In this document: positions 27,014 through 35,557 of the stretch, in pieces
Numbering within the stretch: the stretch's first letter is position 1
How the letters are laid out: each line of letters opens with the position of its first letter
Assembly: GCF_947500065.1 (NCBI RefSeq)
Contig: NZ_CANMQT010000002.1
Span: 558,001 to 622,000, forward strand
Source of the DNA: an uncultured Aquimarina sp.
GTDB lineage: Bacteria; Bacteroidota; Bacteroidia; Flavobacteriales; Flavobacteriaceae
Direction of reading: 5' to 3'
DNA: 64,000 nt
The notes under the pieces: model-generated
What the model saw: the letters and a program-made list of their open reading frames with translations, nothing else
Database searches by the model: none
Told to the model about the DNA's origin: nothing
Translations under genes and position numbers: made by a program

Positions 27014-27388
27014 CTAAAAAGGTAAATCATCATGATCTTCTTCTTTAAGATCTGTTGCAGGTTCAAATGCATCTGCTGGTGGTACTGCAGAAGGAGCAGA
27101 AGGAGCTGCTGCTTGTGCACTTTCTATTCTCCATCCCTGGATCGAGTTAAAATATTTAGTCTCTCCCTGAGGATTTACCCATTCGCGACCACGTAAATTA
27201 ATACTTATCTTTACATCCTGACCTACCTGAAAGCTGTTTAATAAATCACATTTATCCTGAACAAACTCTACCATTATATGCTGTGGATATTGTTCCTCTG
27301 TAGTAACCACTACCTCACGTTTTCTGAAACCATTGTTTCCAAAAGTTTGTGTCTCACCGACCATCTTTACTTTACCTTGTACTTCCAT
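27014..27388 (-). CDS. DUF3127 protein with SSB-like acidic C-terminal tail
   Basis: The 124-residue protein has an N-terminal OB-like region (about 1-90) with alternating beta strands (EVQGKVKMVGETQTFGNNG; VKISINLRGREW) and an Ala/Pro-rich linker. It ends ...EEDHDDLPF. The DUF3127 family is annotated as single-stranded-DNA-binding-like. The last residues closely match the protein-docking tip of bacterial SSB, and the window's own SSB ends EEDDLPF. It lies nine bases from the flavin reductase gene in one operon. Function in vivo is unknown. Confidence 0.8.
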   Translation of the reverse strand: MEVQGKVKMVGETQTFGNNGFRKREVVVTTEEQYPQHIMVEFVQDKCDLLNSFQVGQDVKISINLRGREWVNPQGETKYFNSIQGWRIESAQAAAPSAPSAVPPADAFEPATDLKEEDHDDLPF

Positions 27389-27397
27389 CTTTGTTAA

Positions 27398-28273
27398 TTA
27401 TTGTATTGCTACTAAAATATTCCAGGCAGTATTAATATCATCCTTATCTAAATACTGCTGTGCAAATTTATGAATTTCTATTAGGTTAGCATCCTGAATT
27501 TTATCCTTAATATCACTATTGTTATTAACAAATTCGTCTACCTCTATGTTTGTGGGTATTCTTTCCACATTTGCTAACTTACCAAGGTCATTACCAGTTA
27601 ACACCTTGCTGTTTTTTACGCTTTTTGGTAACATATCTATACCAATACCTATAGTACTTAAGGGTTTTGGCACTTCGAACATCCCCATATTAGCTCTTGA
27701 ATACCAGTTACCTCCCATACGAGCGACCTGATCAATTTTATGTTGATCAATTTTACCATCACTATCCAATATATCTTTTTTAACGTGCATCAGCAATACC
27801 TCGCAAATAATAAGATTTCCTGCTCCTCCTTCATCGCCCATTGGCAGTATCTGATTCACCTTACATTCGAATTGCACTGGAGCTTCACCAACTCTAAGAG
27901 CTTTTACTTTCTCTGAAGCTACCATCGTTAAACCAGCTTTCTCAAACTCATTTACTCCTTCAGGATACTCTGTACTTGATAAAGACATTTGCTGCACTAT
28001 ATCATAATTAACAATATTTATCACAACCTCTTTGGTAGCTATTGCATTGTCCAACGTATGTTTAGTAGTATTATCCCTAACTCTCCGTGCTGGTGAAAAA
28101 ATAAGAATCGGCGGATTGGCACTAAAAACATTAAAAAAGCTAAAAGGAGAAAGGTTCGGATTACCTTCTTTATCAATAGTACTTGCAAAAGCGATGGGCC
28201 TTGGCCCAATTGCTCCTAGCATCATTCCGTGTAATTTTCCGGTGGAAACTTCTAAGGGATCTATACGTAACAT
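27398..28273 (-). CDS. Flavin reductase family protein
   Basis: The likely start is the ATG at 28271-28273, giving 291 residues beginning MLRIDPLE; a farther upstream ATG would add 16 atypical residues. The FMN-binding flavin-reductase-like domain fills residues about 1-190 (GAIGPRPIAFASTIDKEGN, FSFFNVFSANPP). The C-terminal 80-100 residues are an extra helical part. These enzymes use NAD(P)H to reduce flavin or act as related oxygenase partners. No oxygenase is next to it, so the role is open. The DUF3127 gene follows. Confidence 0.85.
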   Translation of the reverse strand: MLRIDPLEVSTGKLHGMMLGAIGPRPIAFASTIDKEGNPNLSPFSFFNVFSANPPILIFSPARRVRDNTTKHTLDNAIATKEVVINIVNYDIVQQMSLSSTEYPEGVNEFEKAGLTMVASEKVKALRVGEAPVQFECKVNQILPMGDEGGAGNLIICEVLLMHVKKDILDSDGKIDQHKIDQVARMGGNWYSRANMGMFEVPKPLSTIGIGIDMLPKSVKNSKVLTGNDLGKLANVERIPTNIEVDEFVNNNSDIKDKIQDANLIEIHKFAQQYLDKDDINTAWNILVAIQ

Positions 28274-28408
28274 AAACAAATCTATTGCACAAAGATAATT
28301 AAAGTTTGGAGCTCTTAACACACTATTGTTTGGTTTTACTTACCTTGTATTAAAACAATAAATTAGTTTTAAAACGTTTATATTTAAGATTTAGTAACAC
28401 AACTTTTT

Positions 28409-29626
28409 ATGAATTTTTCTGATGAGCGTAATCTAGCTAGTTATTTTATAATATTCGCGGTTCTTGTGATTACTGGTCTTGTATTATGGAATACCTCTTT
28501 ATTTCTTCAGCGATTAAAAAAAGATGAAACCATCAAAACGCAAGTTTGGGCGCAATCATTTAAAGCGTTAAGCAGTTCGGGCATAGATGGATCAAGTGAT
28601 ATTAGCTTAGATGATTATCTAGAGCTATCTAATCTAATTAACAGCACCAATACTACAATTCCTACGATTATAACAAATTCTGATGGTAAACCCAGAAGAG
28701 ATCCATCTTCTGGCAAAATAGATATTTTAGGATCTACACTTAATATACCTGATGATATTACAGAAAAAGAATTAATAAATTATTTAGAACGGATGAAATC
28801 CGAAAATGAGCCCATTGCTCTGGACCTAAAAGGTTCGGTTCAATATGTGTATTACGGAAATTCTTCTATTCTAAATAAATTGAAATACTATCCGATAGCT
28901 ATTGCATTAATTATTTTTCTATTAATTGGTGTTATCTATTTCTTTTTTACCACCTCTAAAGCTAGTGAACAGAATAAACTGTGGGCAGGTATGGCAAAAG
29001 AAACTGCTCATCAGATTGGAACACCTCTTTCTTCCTTAGTCGGATGGAATGAAATACTAAAGGTAGAAAACGTGAATCCAGAATACATAGTGGAAATAGA
29101 AAAAGACATTTCCAGATTAAAAGTAATTACCGAACGTTTTTCTAAAATAGGATCTATTCCTAAATTAGAAGAAGTAGATATTGTGCAAGAAACCAGAGAA
29201 GCATATACTTATTTGCAATCCAGAAGTTCTAAATTAATTAATTTCTCTATCAACTTACCTGAAGAATCTATTCCTGTGCATCTAAATTCTCAACTGTATA
29301 GTTGGACCATAGAAAATCTAGTGAAAAATGCAATTGATGCCATGCGTGGTAAAGGAGATTTAAATGTTGATCTATCTTATGATTCAAAACGTGTTTTTAT
29401 AAGAATTAAAGATACCGGAAAAGGGCTTCCTAAAAGTAAGTTTACTAAAGTTTTTGAACCTGGCTACACCTCTAAAACTAGAGGCTGGGGACTTGGACTT
29501 TCGTTAGCCAAAAGAATCATTGAAGATTATCATTCCGGAAAAATTAAAGTGCTTAGATCTGAAATAGGTAAGGGTACTACTTTTCAGATTACATTAATCA
29601 AATCTGATACTCCTATTATAACATAA
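28409..29626 (+). CDS. Sensor histidine kinase
   Basis: This 405-residue membrane kinase has two transmembrane helices (about 14-32 and 160-180) flanking an extracytoplasmic sensor of about 125 residues. The dimerisation domain has the phospho-accepting His in AKETAHQIGTPLSSLVGW near residue 200, followed by ATP-binding N-box ENLVKNAIDAM, G1 DTGKGLP and G2 GWGLGLSLAKRI. No response regulator lies beside it, so it is an orphan. The following zinc-ribbon gene is 37 bases away and may be co-transcribed. Confidence 0.93.
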   Translation: MNFSDERNLASYFIIFAVLVITGLVLWNTSLFLQRLKKDETIKTQVWAQSFKALSSSGIDGSSDISLDDYLELSNLINSTNTTIPTIITNSDGKPRRDPSSGKIDILGSTLNIPDDITEKELINYLERMKSENEPIALDLKGSVQYVYYGNSSILNKLKYYPIAIALIIFLLIGVIYFFFTTSKASEQNKLWAGMAKETAHQIGTPLSSLVGWNEILKVENVNPEYIVEIEKDISRLKVITERFSKIGSIPKLEEVDIVQETREAYTYLQSRSSKLINFSINLPEESIPVHLNSQLYSWTIENLVKNAIDAMRGKGDLNVDLSYDSKRVFIRIKDTGKGLPKSKFTKVFEPGYTSKTRGWGLGLSLAKRIIEDYHSGKIKVLRSEIGKGTTFQITLIKSDTPIIT

Positions 29627-29663
29627 TTCTCTTCTAAACGTTATATATTCTAAATTAAGAAAA

Positions 29664-30023
29664 GTGAAAACCGAGTATATCATTTTAAAAGAAGCTGTGC
29701 TTAACAACAACTGCCCTGAATGTTATTCTAAGGAAAGTTTATTACTATCATTTAAACAAAGAAGACAGTTTTCCAAGTTTTTTAGTAAAACTAGAGGAGA
29801 GATTATCGAAAGTATGGATTGCAAAAAATGTGAAACCACAATTTTTCCTGGACGCTGGACTGATGATATTGAAAGGGTTTATAATTATCATAAAAAAACA
29901 ATAAACTCTATACCTTCTGGTATTCGTTTTACCAGATCATTCTATCTTTTAATACTTATAGCTATTATCCTAACAGCGGCATTATATATCTTCCTAAATC
30001 ATCCTGAACTTTTTCAACAATAG
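29664..30023 (+). CDS. Zinc-ribbon membrane protein of unknown function
   Basis: This 119-residue protein uses a GTG start. It has two Cys pairs (CPEC near residue 18 and CKKC near residue 54), the pattern of a zinc ribbon, and one C-terminal transmembrane helix (about 93-113) that places the zinc ribbon in the cytoplasm. No exact family is recognised. It follows the histidine kinase with a 37-base gap, suggesting a linked role, perhaps in sensing or in restraining the kinase. That is inference. Confidence 0.65.
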   Translation: MKTEYIILKEAVLNNNCPECYSKESLLLSFKQRRQFSKFFSKTRGEIIESMDCKKCETTIFPGRWTDDIERVYNYHKKTINSIPSGIRFTRSFYLLILIAIILTAALYIFLNHPELFQQ

Positions 30024-30127
30024 CGTATTCTTATAACCCGAGTTTGGCGTAAGAAAATTTATGTCAGTCAGATTTCTATGACGTAGCCAAACGATTTTGA
30101 TAAAAAGTCTCTAGATCAGACTGAAGT

Positions 30128-30544
30128 TTATAAATATTGACCCATTACTTTTCGTAATTCATCAGAAATTTTAAAAGTTTTATCTATATTAAAATCAAAA
30201 CAAACCGCTACATCGTGACCAATGGCGCATAATGTACCATCATCATTGTACAATTCGTGATACAAGCCAAAACTAGAGTTCTTTATGAATTCCACTTTTG
30301 TTTTAATCAATACATTTCCCGGAAAAAATAATGGATTCTTAAAATCACATTTGGTTGATACTAACATAGGTCCTTTTTTAGTTTCGGCATGTAATTTAGC
30401 CAATCCAGACACCTCCCAGAACTGAACACGAGCACTTTGCATGTATTTCATGAAATTCACGTTATTCACATGCTGATATGTGTCCATCTCGCTCCAATCA
30501 ATTCTTAGCTGTAAGGACAATTTAAACTCTGATGTAGTATTCAT
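30128..30544 (-). CDS. Acyl-CoA thioesterase, hotdog fold
   Basis: The 138-residue protein belongs to the 4-hydroxybenzoyl-CoA thioesterase/YbgC group. The active-site helix segment is DWSEMDTYQHVNNVNFMKYM with the conserved Asp and a following VNN. It is complete. It is the second gene of a pair with the HIT protein, with only two bases between them. Substrate unknown. Confidence 0.87.
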   Translation of the reverse strand: MNTTSEFKLSLQLRIDWSEMDTYQHVNNVNFMKYMQSARVQFWEVSGLAKLHAETKKGPMLVSTKCDFKNPLFFPGNVLIKTKVEFIKNSSFGLYHELYNDDGTLCAIGHDVAVCFDFNIDKTFKISDELRKVMGQYL

Positions 30545-30546
30545 TT

Positions 30547-30936
30547 TTATAAATTCGATTGAATCTTTGCCGCTAATTCCTCAAACTCATCTCTCGTCAT
30601 CGATACTTTATGCTGAAATGTCATTTCCTTCATATCATTAAGTGGTATGAGATGCACATGGACATGAGGAACTTCAAGACCTACTACAGCAATACCAACA
30701 CGCTTACACGATATTGATTTTTCTATAGCCTTAGCTACTTTACGAGAAAAACGCATTAGCTCGATATACGTTTCTTCATCGAGATCAAATATTTTATTCT
30801 CCTCTTTTTTAGGAATACATAGGGTATGTCCTTTGGCATTAGGATTTATATCCAAAAAGGCATAAAAACTATCATCTTCGGCAACTTTATAAGAGGGGAT
30901 CTCGCCATTAATGATTTTAGTGAACAGGGTAGACAT
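30547..30936 (-). CDS. HIT family hydrolase
   Basis: The 129-residue protein contains the histidine triad HVHVHLIP (His91, His93, His95) and starts FTKIINGEIPSYKVAEDD, as in the HINT/PKCI group. Such enzymes hydrolyse adenosine phosphoramidates and related nucleotidyl compounds. It lies downstream of greA and 120 bases away, with a terminator between them, and precedes the thioesterase by two bases. Confidence 0.93.
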   Translation of the reverse strand: MSTLFTKIINGEIPSYKVAEDDSFYAFLDINPNAKGHTLCIPKKEENKIFDLDEETYIELMRFSRKVAKAIEKSISCKRVGIAVVGLEVPHVHVHLIPLNDMKEMTFQHKVSMTRDEFEELAAKIQSNL

Positions 30937-31003
30937 TCGTTAAAATTTTAGTCGGTTTATCAACACGAAATATAGGGTATTTCCGTCAAAATAAAGGCCG
31001 TAA

Positions 31004-31037
31004 AAAAACCTTTCTCATTTTTTTAAGAAAGGTTTTT
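31004..31037 (-). terminator. Intrinsic terminator after greA
   Basis: A 12-base-pair stem (AAAAACCTTTCT/AGAAAGGTTTTT) with a ten-base loop lies 20 bases beyond the greA stop and ends in a T-run on the minus strand. Confidence 0.8.
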
Positions 31038-31056
31038 CGTAATAATAAGCTATATT

Positions 31057-31533
31057 TTACTTTCTTGTAATTTCTACTATATCGAATTTCATAATTCCAT
31101 TAGGAACTTGAATTTCGGCTACGTCACCCACACTCTTACCTAAAAGTCCTTTACCGATAGGTGAGTCTACGGATATTTTACCTGTTTTAAGATCGGCCTC
31201 ACTTTGTGCTACCAATTTATAGGTCATCTGCGCTCCATTCGTTTGGTTTTTAATTTTAACCGTTGAATGTATCAATGCTTTTGAGGTGTCTAATTGAGAC
31301 TCATCTATTAAGCGTGCTCCCGACAAGGTTTCTTCTAATTTAGAAATTCTCATCTCTAATAATCCTTGTGCCTCTTTTGCTGCATCATACTCAGCATTTT
31401 CACTTAAATCACCTTTATCACGAGCTTCCGCGATATCCTGTGATGCCTTTGGCCGCTCTACGTCTTTAAGGTTATTTAATTCGTCTCTTAATTTTTTTAG
31501 CCCCTCTGCAGTGTAATAAGATACTTTGCTCAT
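31057..31533 (-). CDS. greA: Transcription elongation factor GreA
   Basis: GreA enters the secondary channel of RNA polymerase and stimulates cleavage of backtracked RNA. The 158-residue protein has an N-terminal coiled coil (about 8-75, with GDLSENAEYDAAKEAQ at the tip, including the acidic pair) and a C-terminal FKBP-like domain (DSPIGKGLLGKSVGDVAEI). It is complete. Its leader contains a palindrome with a following T-run (31556-31581), described separately. Confidence 0.96.
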   Translation of the reverse strand: MSKVSYYTAEGLKKLRDELNNLKDVERPKASQDIAEARDKGDLSENAEYDAAKEAQGLLEMRISKLEETLSGARLIDESQLDTSKALIHSTVKIKNQTNGAQMTYKLVAQSEADLKTGKISVDSPIGKGLLGKSVGDVAEIQVPNGIMKFDIVEITRK

Positions 31534-31555
31534 AACTTCATCGTTTATATAAATA

Positions 31556-31581
31556 CAAAAAATCCCATGGCCATGGGACTT
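31556..31581 (-). promoter_or_regulatory. Palindromic terminator-like hairpin in the greA leader
   Basis: A perfect eight-base-pair palindrome (TCCCATGGCCATGGGA, 31563-31578) is followed on the minus strand by six Ts, 22-30 bases before the greA start. A TATATTTG box, matching TAnnTTTG, lies just upstream (near 31592-31599). It looks like a leader terminator or attenuator for greA. Stem pairing has no free loop bases, so the real fold would open at the centre. Confidence 0.45.
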
Positions 31582-31699
31582 TAACTATAAACAAATATAA
31601 TAAAAAATAATACCGAATCACATTTTTACCTAATTTGGTCGTTTAAAAAAAATACGCATAGATTCATAAAGAATATTTTTATTTTTAATTCAACAAAAA

Positions 31700-32134
31700 A
31701 TGAAAAAAATAATAGTAATAGTTTGCTTTTCAATACTTATAATTTCTTGTAGCAATGATGATGGTCGTTCTAACAATCCTAATCTTCCATCTATCAGTTT
31801 TAATCATACTATAAATCTAGATTTACCTCAATTTAATAGTCTTAAATTCCCTGGCAACTCTGAAGTGATTCGGATTGACGGCGTAGGCATAAAGGGAGTC
31901 ATCATTTATAACGTGGACAATACGCTATATTCTGCTTTTGAGTTAAGTGATCCTAATATGATCCCTAGCAGTTGCTCTGCACTAAATATAAATGGAATTC
32001 GAGCAGAATCAAATTGTGGGAATGATAACGCTTACGAAATCATAAATGGTCAGCAGTTAGAAGGAGAAGGCGGGTTTCCTCTTCTAAGATATCGAATCAG
32101 TAGAGAAGGAAATACTTTATTTATATCTAACTAA
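31700..32134 (+). CDS. Hypothetical lipoprotein
   Basis: This 144-residue protein has a lipoprotein signal with Cys17 in IISCSN, followed by a short Asp/Asn linker. The mature part has no recognised domain. A pair of cysteines (about 94 and 105) might form a disulfide. It stands alone on the plus strand and its stop overlaps the stop side of thiF by four bases. It is expected to be attached to a membrane facing the periplasm or outside. Confidence 0.6.
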   Translation: MKKIIVIVCFSILIISCSNDDGRSNNPNLPSISFNHTINLDLPQFNSLKFPGNSEVIRIDGVGIKGVIIYNVDNTLYSAFELSDPNMIPSSCSALNINGIRAESNCGNDNAYEIINGQQLEGEGGFPLLRYRISREGNTLFISN

Positions 32135-33192
32135 TAGGAAGACAATCCATTTTTCAGATTAATAAGGTGAAGATCTTTTCTTTGCTCAGTAATAATTTGG
32201 ATCGCCTTTTTGCTTCTCAGACCAGATTGGCAGCAAACTACAATTGGTTTGTGATTATTTAATTCTAACACTCTTTCTGAAAGAGTGTTTAGTGAAATAT
32301 GTATTCCTCCAATATTAAAATTTTCATGTTCCTTTGATGTTCTAACATCTAAAACTTGATAATTTTCAGGATTTTGTTTAAGTTCCGTATTGGAAATTTC
32401 TTCAATAATATTTGAATTTATCCCACAGAAGAAGTCGTAATCATCTTCTAATTTACTAACTTCTATATCTTTATTTTTTTTGAAGTTTAGAATTTGCTGT
32501 TGCATTGTTAAGGTATCGAAATACAGTAGTTTCCCACGTAGTACCTCACCTAAACCGGTAATCATTTTAATCACTTCATTTGCTTGCAAACTTCCAATAA
32601 TTCCTGGTAGCACTCCTAAAACTCCTATATCTGAACAATTAGGAACTGCTCCTGGCGCTGGTGGATCTGGAAACAAACAACGATACGTAGGACCATCGTT
32701 ATAATTAAGTACAGAGACTTGCCCTTGAAACTTAAAAATTGATCCAAAAACCAATGGTCTCTCGGTTAGAACGCAGGCATCATTTACTAAATATCGTGTT
32801 GGAAAATTATCGCTTCCATCTACGATAATATCATATGCTTCGAAAAGGCCTAATGCATTATCAACATCTAATTTCTCTTCATATACCTTGAAAAAAACAA
32901 AAGGGTTTAACCTGGATAGTTTTTCTGAAGCTACTTTAGCTTTGGATTTACCAATGTCATCAATTGTATATAATATTTGCCTTTGAAGATTGGTTTGATC
33001 TACCTCATCATCATCAATAATTCCAATCGTACCAATCCCAGCTGCTGTAAGGTACTGTAAAATGGGGCAACCCAACCCACCAGCACCAATAACTAATACC
33101 TTAGCTGATGCTAGTTTATTTTGTCCTTCTTCTCCTATTTCATCAAGGATGAGATGACGGTTGTATTGTATTTTTTCTTCTTTGCTCAGCAT
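32131..33192 (-). CDS. thiF: ThiF/MoeB-type adenylyltransferase with rhodanese domain
   Basis: The enzyme adenylates the C-terminal Gly-Gly of ThiS (or a MoaD-like protein) before sulfur transfer. The E1-like domain (about 1-235) has the ATP-binding GAGGLGCPILQYL, Asp-containing DDDEVDQTNLQRQ and a conserved Cys in VPNCSDIGVLG. A C-terminal rhodanese domain (about 255-353) with the active-site Cys in VVCCQSGLRS can carry the sulfur. The usual paired CxxC zinc ligands are not seen. It is the last gene of the thi operon, 32 bases after thiH. Confidence 0.9.
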   Translation of the reverse strand: MLSKEEKIQYNRHLILDEIGEEGQNKLASAKVLVIGAGGLGCPILQYLTAAGIGTIGIIDDDEVDQTNLQRQILYTIDDIGKSKAKVASEKLSRLNPFVFFKVYEEKLDVDNALGLFEAYDIIVDGSDNFPTRYLVNDACVLTERPLVFGSIFKFQGQVSVLNYNDGPTYRCLFPDPPAPGAVPNCSDIGVLGVLPGIIGSLQANEVIKMITGLGEVLRGKLLYFDTLTMQQQILNFKKNKDIEVSKLEDDYDFFCGINSNIIEEISNTELKQNPENYQVLDVRTSKEHENFNIGGIHISLNTLSERVLELNNHKPIVVCCQSGLRSKKAIQIITEQRKDLHLINLKNGLSSY

Positions 33193-33224
33193 ATTACAAA
33201 ACTAGCCTATAAAGATATTACAAT

Positions 33225-34364
33225 TTATTGCCAATTATTAGCCCAATCTTTCCAAACCACCTCTAATCCTTTAGATTTTAACATGGTCACAACCTCTTCT
33301 GTAGAACGTTCATCAGAAATCTCAAATTGTTCTAAAGATTTTGGTTCAACTATGTATCCTCCAGGGTTTGTTTTTGATTCTGCACTAATAGATGTGATCC
33401 CTAGGTTTACAACATTTTCTCTAAACACTTCACTCTCTCTAGTAGACATGGATAATTCTACATCTTCATCTAACAATCGAAAAGCACAGATTAACTGAAC
33501 CAAATCAGAATCGGTCATTTCCACTTTTGGTTCTAAACCACCACTATGCGGTCTTAATCTTGGAAATGATATAGAATACTTTGTTTTCCAATACGTTTTC
33601 TGTAAATATTGAAGGTGTAATGCTGTAAAAAAACTATCTGCTCTCCAGTCTTCCAATCCAAAAAGTGCTCCCAATCCTATTTTATGAATCCCCGCACGTC
33701 CTAATCGATCCGGTGTTTCTAATCGATAATCAAAATTGGATTTTCTTCCTTTAGGGTGATGTTTCTTATATTCTCCTTTATGATATGTTTCTTGATATAC
33801 TAATACTGCATACAAACCATTATCGATTAATAATTCATACTCCAATTGATCCATTGGCTGGACTTCTATGGTAATATTAGCGAACTTAGATCTAATTAAA
33901 CTGATGGCATTATTAATATAATCTACTCCAACGGTTCGATTTGCTTCTCCCGTAACCAATAAAATATGATCATATCCTTTAGTTTTCAAAAAACCTACTT
34001 CTAGTAAAATTTCTTCATCTGATAAAGTTCTTCTTGGGATTTTATTAGTCATACTAAATCCACAATACGTACAAATGTTTTGGCATTCATTACTTAAATA
34101 CATCGGAGCATACATCTGAATAGTATTGCCGAAACGTTTCTTAGTAATCTCAGAGCTTATTTGAGCCATCTGCTCCAAATACGGTTTAGCTGCAGGAGAA
34201 ATCAAAGCTTTAAAATCTTCCATCTCTCTTTTAGAAGTATTTAATGCGCTTAGAACATCTTGATCAGTTTTACCTAGTATATCAAATAGCGTATTATCCC
34301 AATTATATTGATCAAATATGTGTTTAAAACTGGTATCCGGTATGAGGTATTTGGTATCAAACAT
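33225..34364 (-). CDS. thiH: 2-iminoacetate synthase ThiH
   Basis: ThiH is a radical-SAM enzyme that splits tyrosine to give dehydroglycine for the thiazole ring. The Fe-S motif CX3CX2C is Cys94, Cys98, Cys101 (ECQNICTYCGF). The 379-residue protein matches the family from SFKHIFDQYNWD onwards. The first eleven residues (MFDTKYLIPDT) appear to be extra and are coded by four tandem GGTATNN heptamers at the edge of the neighbouring four-helix-bundle gene. Its ATG overlaps that gene's stop by one base (TAATG). Confidence 0.94.
   Translation of the reverse strand: MFDTKYLIPDTSFKHIFDQYNWDNTLFDILGKTDQDVLSALNTSKREMEDFKALISPAAKPYLEQMAQISSEITKKRFGNTIQMYAPMYLSNECQNICTYCGFSMTNKIPRRTLSDEEILLEVGFLKTKGYDHILLVTGEANRTVGVDYINNAISLIRSKFANITIEVQPMDQLEYELLIDNGLYAVLVYQETYHKGEYKKHHPKGRKSNFDYRLETPDRLGRAGIHKIGLGALFGLEDWRADSFFTALHLQYLQKTYWKTKYSISFPRLRPHSGGLEPKVEMTDSDLVQLICAFRLLDEDVELSMSTRESEVFRENVVNLGITSISAESKTNPGGYIVEPKSLEQFEISDERSTEEVVTMLKSKGLEVVWKDWANNWQ
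34332..34359 (+). repeat. Four tandem GGTATNN heptamers inside the 5' end of thiH
   Basis: Four consecutive seven-base units follow GGTAT plus two variable bases, ending GGTATCA. A diverged inverted counterpart (revcomp GGTTACG then GGTATCA) lies at 34759-34772 on the other side of the four-helix-bundle gene. Both face inward. Confidence 0.7.
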
Positions 34365-34714
34365 TATACAATTGCTTTTACTAAGTTGAACAACATTTTT
34401 CTTATTTGTATTGCCTGATTTAGCAAATCTGAAGCTTGTTTTTCATTTATATAATTTAGATCTTTCGATAAAATCAAGAGGTATTCTACTTCTGAAATTG
34501 ATCCAGAAGCGATTCTCAAGTACCTCGCAAATTCTTTACTAGAATCGTATCCGCAACCTTCGGAAATATTTGTTGGAACAGAGGAAGAAGCTCTTCTAAT
34601 TTGTGATATAACTCCAAACTTTTCTTCATTGGGAAACCCATTAGTAACATCATAAATTGACAAACATAGCTTGTGACTTTTCTCCCAAACTTTTAATTCT
34701 TTAAAATTCCTCAT
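34364..34714 (-). CDS. Four-helix-bundle protein (23S rRNA intervening-sequence type)
   Basis: The 116-residue protein is the S23/IVP four-helix-bundle type: FKELKVWEKSHKLCLSIYDV, then FGVISQIRRASSSVPTNISEG, then ARYLRIASGSISEVEYLLIL. The family is known from genes inside 23S rRNA intervening sequences and from many scattered copies; its role is unclear. Here it sits inside the thiamine operon between thiG and thiH, in the same direction, with the GGTATNN repeats at both sides. Its stop overlaps the thiH start by one base. Confidence 0.92.
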   Translation of the reverse strand: MRNFKELKVWEKSHKLCLSIYDVTNGFPNEEKFGVISQIRRASSSVPTNISEGCGYDSSKEFARYLRIASGSISEVEYLLILSKDLNYINEKQASDLLNQAIQIRKMLFNLVKAIV

Positions 34715-34758
34715 TCCTAAGCTCTTACTTTTTTCATAACTACACAGCTACTCAAAGC

Positions 34759-34772
34759 TGATACCCGTAACC
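34759..34772 (-). repeat. Inverted counterpart of the GGTATNN repeat
   Basis: The minus strand reads GGTTACG GGTATCA, two units of the heptamer type, oriented inward against the four units at 34332-34359. The pair brackets the four-helix-bundle gene. Confidence 0.5.
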
Positions 34773-34775
34773 TTT

Positions 34776-35549
34776 TTAACCTTCAATTAAAAAACTTGTT
34801 AAAGGACTGCTTGCTTCTGCATATCGTTTTACTGGTGCTAACTTTGCATTATAAGCAATTCTACCAGCTTCTACAGCCATTCTAAATGCATTTGCCATCT
34901 CCACCGGTTGCTGGGATACTGCTATAGCAGTATTCACTAACACAGCATCCGCACCTATTTCCATTGCATGCGATGCGTGAGATGGACTACCGATACCAGC
35001 ATCAACAATTACAGGAACATTACTCTGATCTATGATTATCTCTAGGAAATCTATTGTTTTTAAACCTTTATTACTTCCTATTGGTGCTCCTAAAGGCATT
35101 ACGCATTGCGCACCTACCTCTTCTAATCGTTTACACAAAACAGGATCAGCATGTATGTACGGCATCACTACAAAACCAAGTTTTACAAGTTCCGAAGCAG
35201 CTTTTAAGGTTTCAATCGGATCTGGCAATAAATATTTAGGGTCTGGATGAATCTCTAATTTAATCCAATTTGTTTCTAGAGCTTCTCTAGCTAATTGAGC
35301 TGCAAAAACAGCTTCCTTAGCATCTCTCACACCCGAAGTATTGGGTAATAAATTAATTCTAGGGTGATCTAAATGATTTAAAATATCATCATTCTCATTC
35401 TCTACATCAACACGCTTAAGTGCCACAGTAATCAACTCACTCTCAGAAACAATTAATGCTTCTTTCATTACCTTAGATGAACTAAATTTTCCTGTTCCCG
35501 TAAACAATCTAGAGGAAAACTCTCTATCTGCAATTTTTAATATATCCAT
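34776..35549 (-). CDS. thiG: Thiazole synthase ThiG
   Basis: ThiG joins deoxyxylulose phosphate, dehydroglycine and the thiocarboxylate of ThiS to form thiazole phosphate. The 257-residue TIM barrel has the Schiff-base Lys in [16 protein letters not shown] (Lys97) and phosphate-binding [24 protein letters not shown]. It is complete. It lies eight bases after thiE. The next gene downstream is the inserted four-helix-bundle gene rather than thiH. Confidence 0.96.
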   Translation of the reverse strand: MDILKIADREFSSRLFTGTGKFSSSKVMKEALIVSESELITVALKRVDVENENDDILNHLDHPRINLLPNTSGVRDAKEAVFAAQLAREALETNWIKLEIHPDPKYLLPDPIETLKAASELVKLGFVVMPYIHADPVLCKRLEEVGAQCVMPLGAPIGSNKGLKTIDFLEIIIDQSNVPVIVDAGIGSPSHASHAMEIGADAVLVNTAIAVSQQPVEMANAFRMAVEAGRIAYNAKLAPVKRYAEASSPLTSFLIEG

Positions 35550-35557
35550 TGTTCTTT

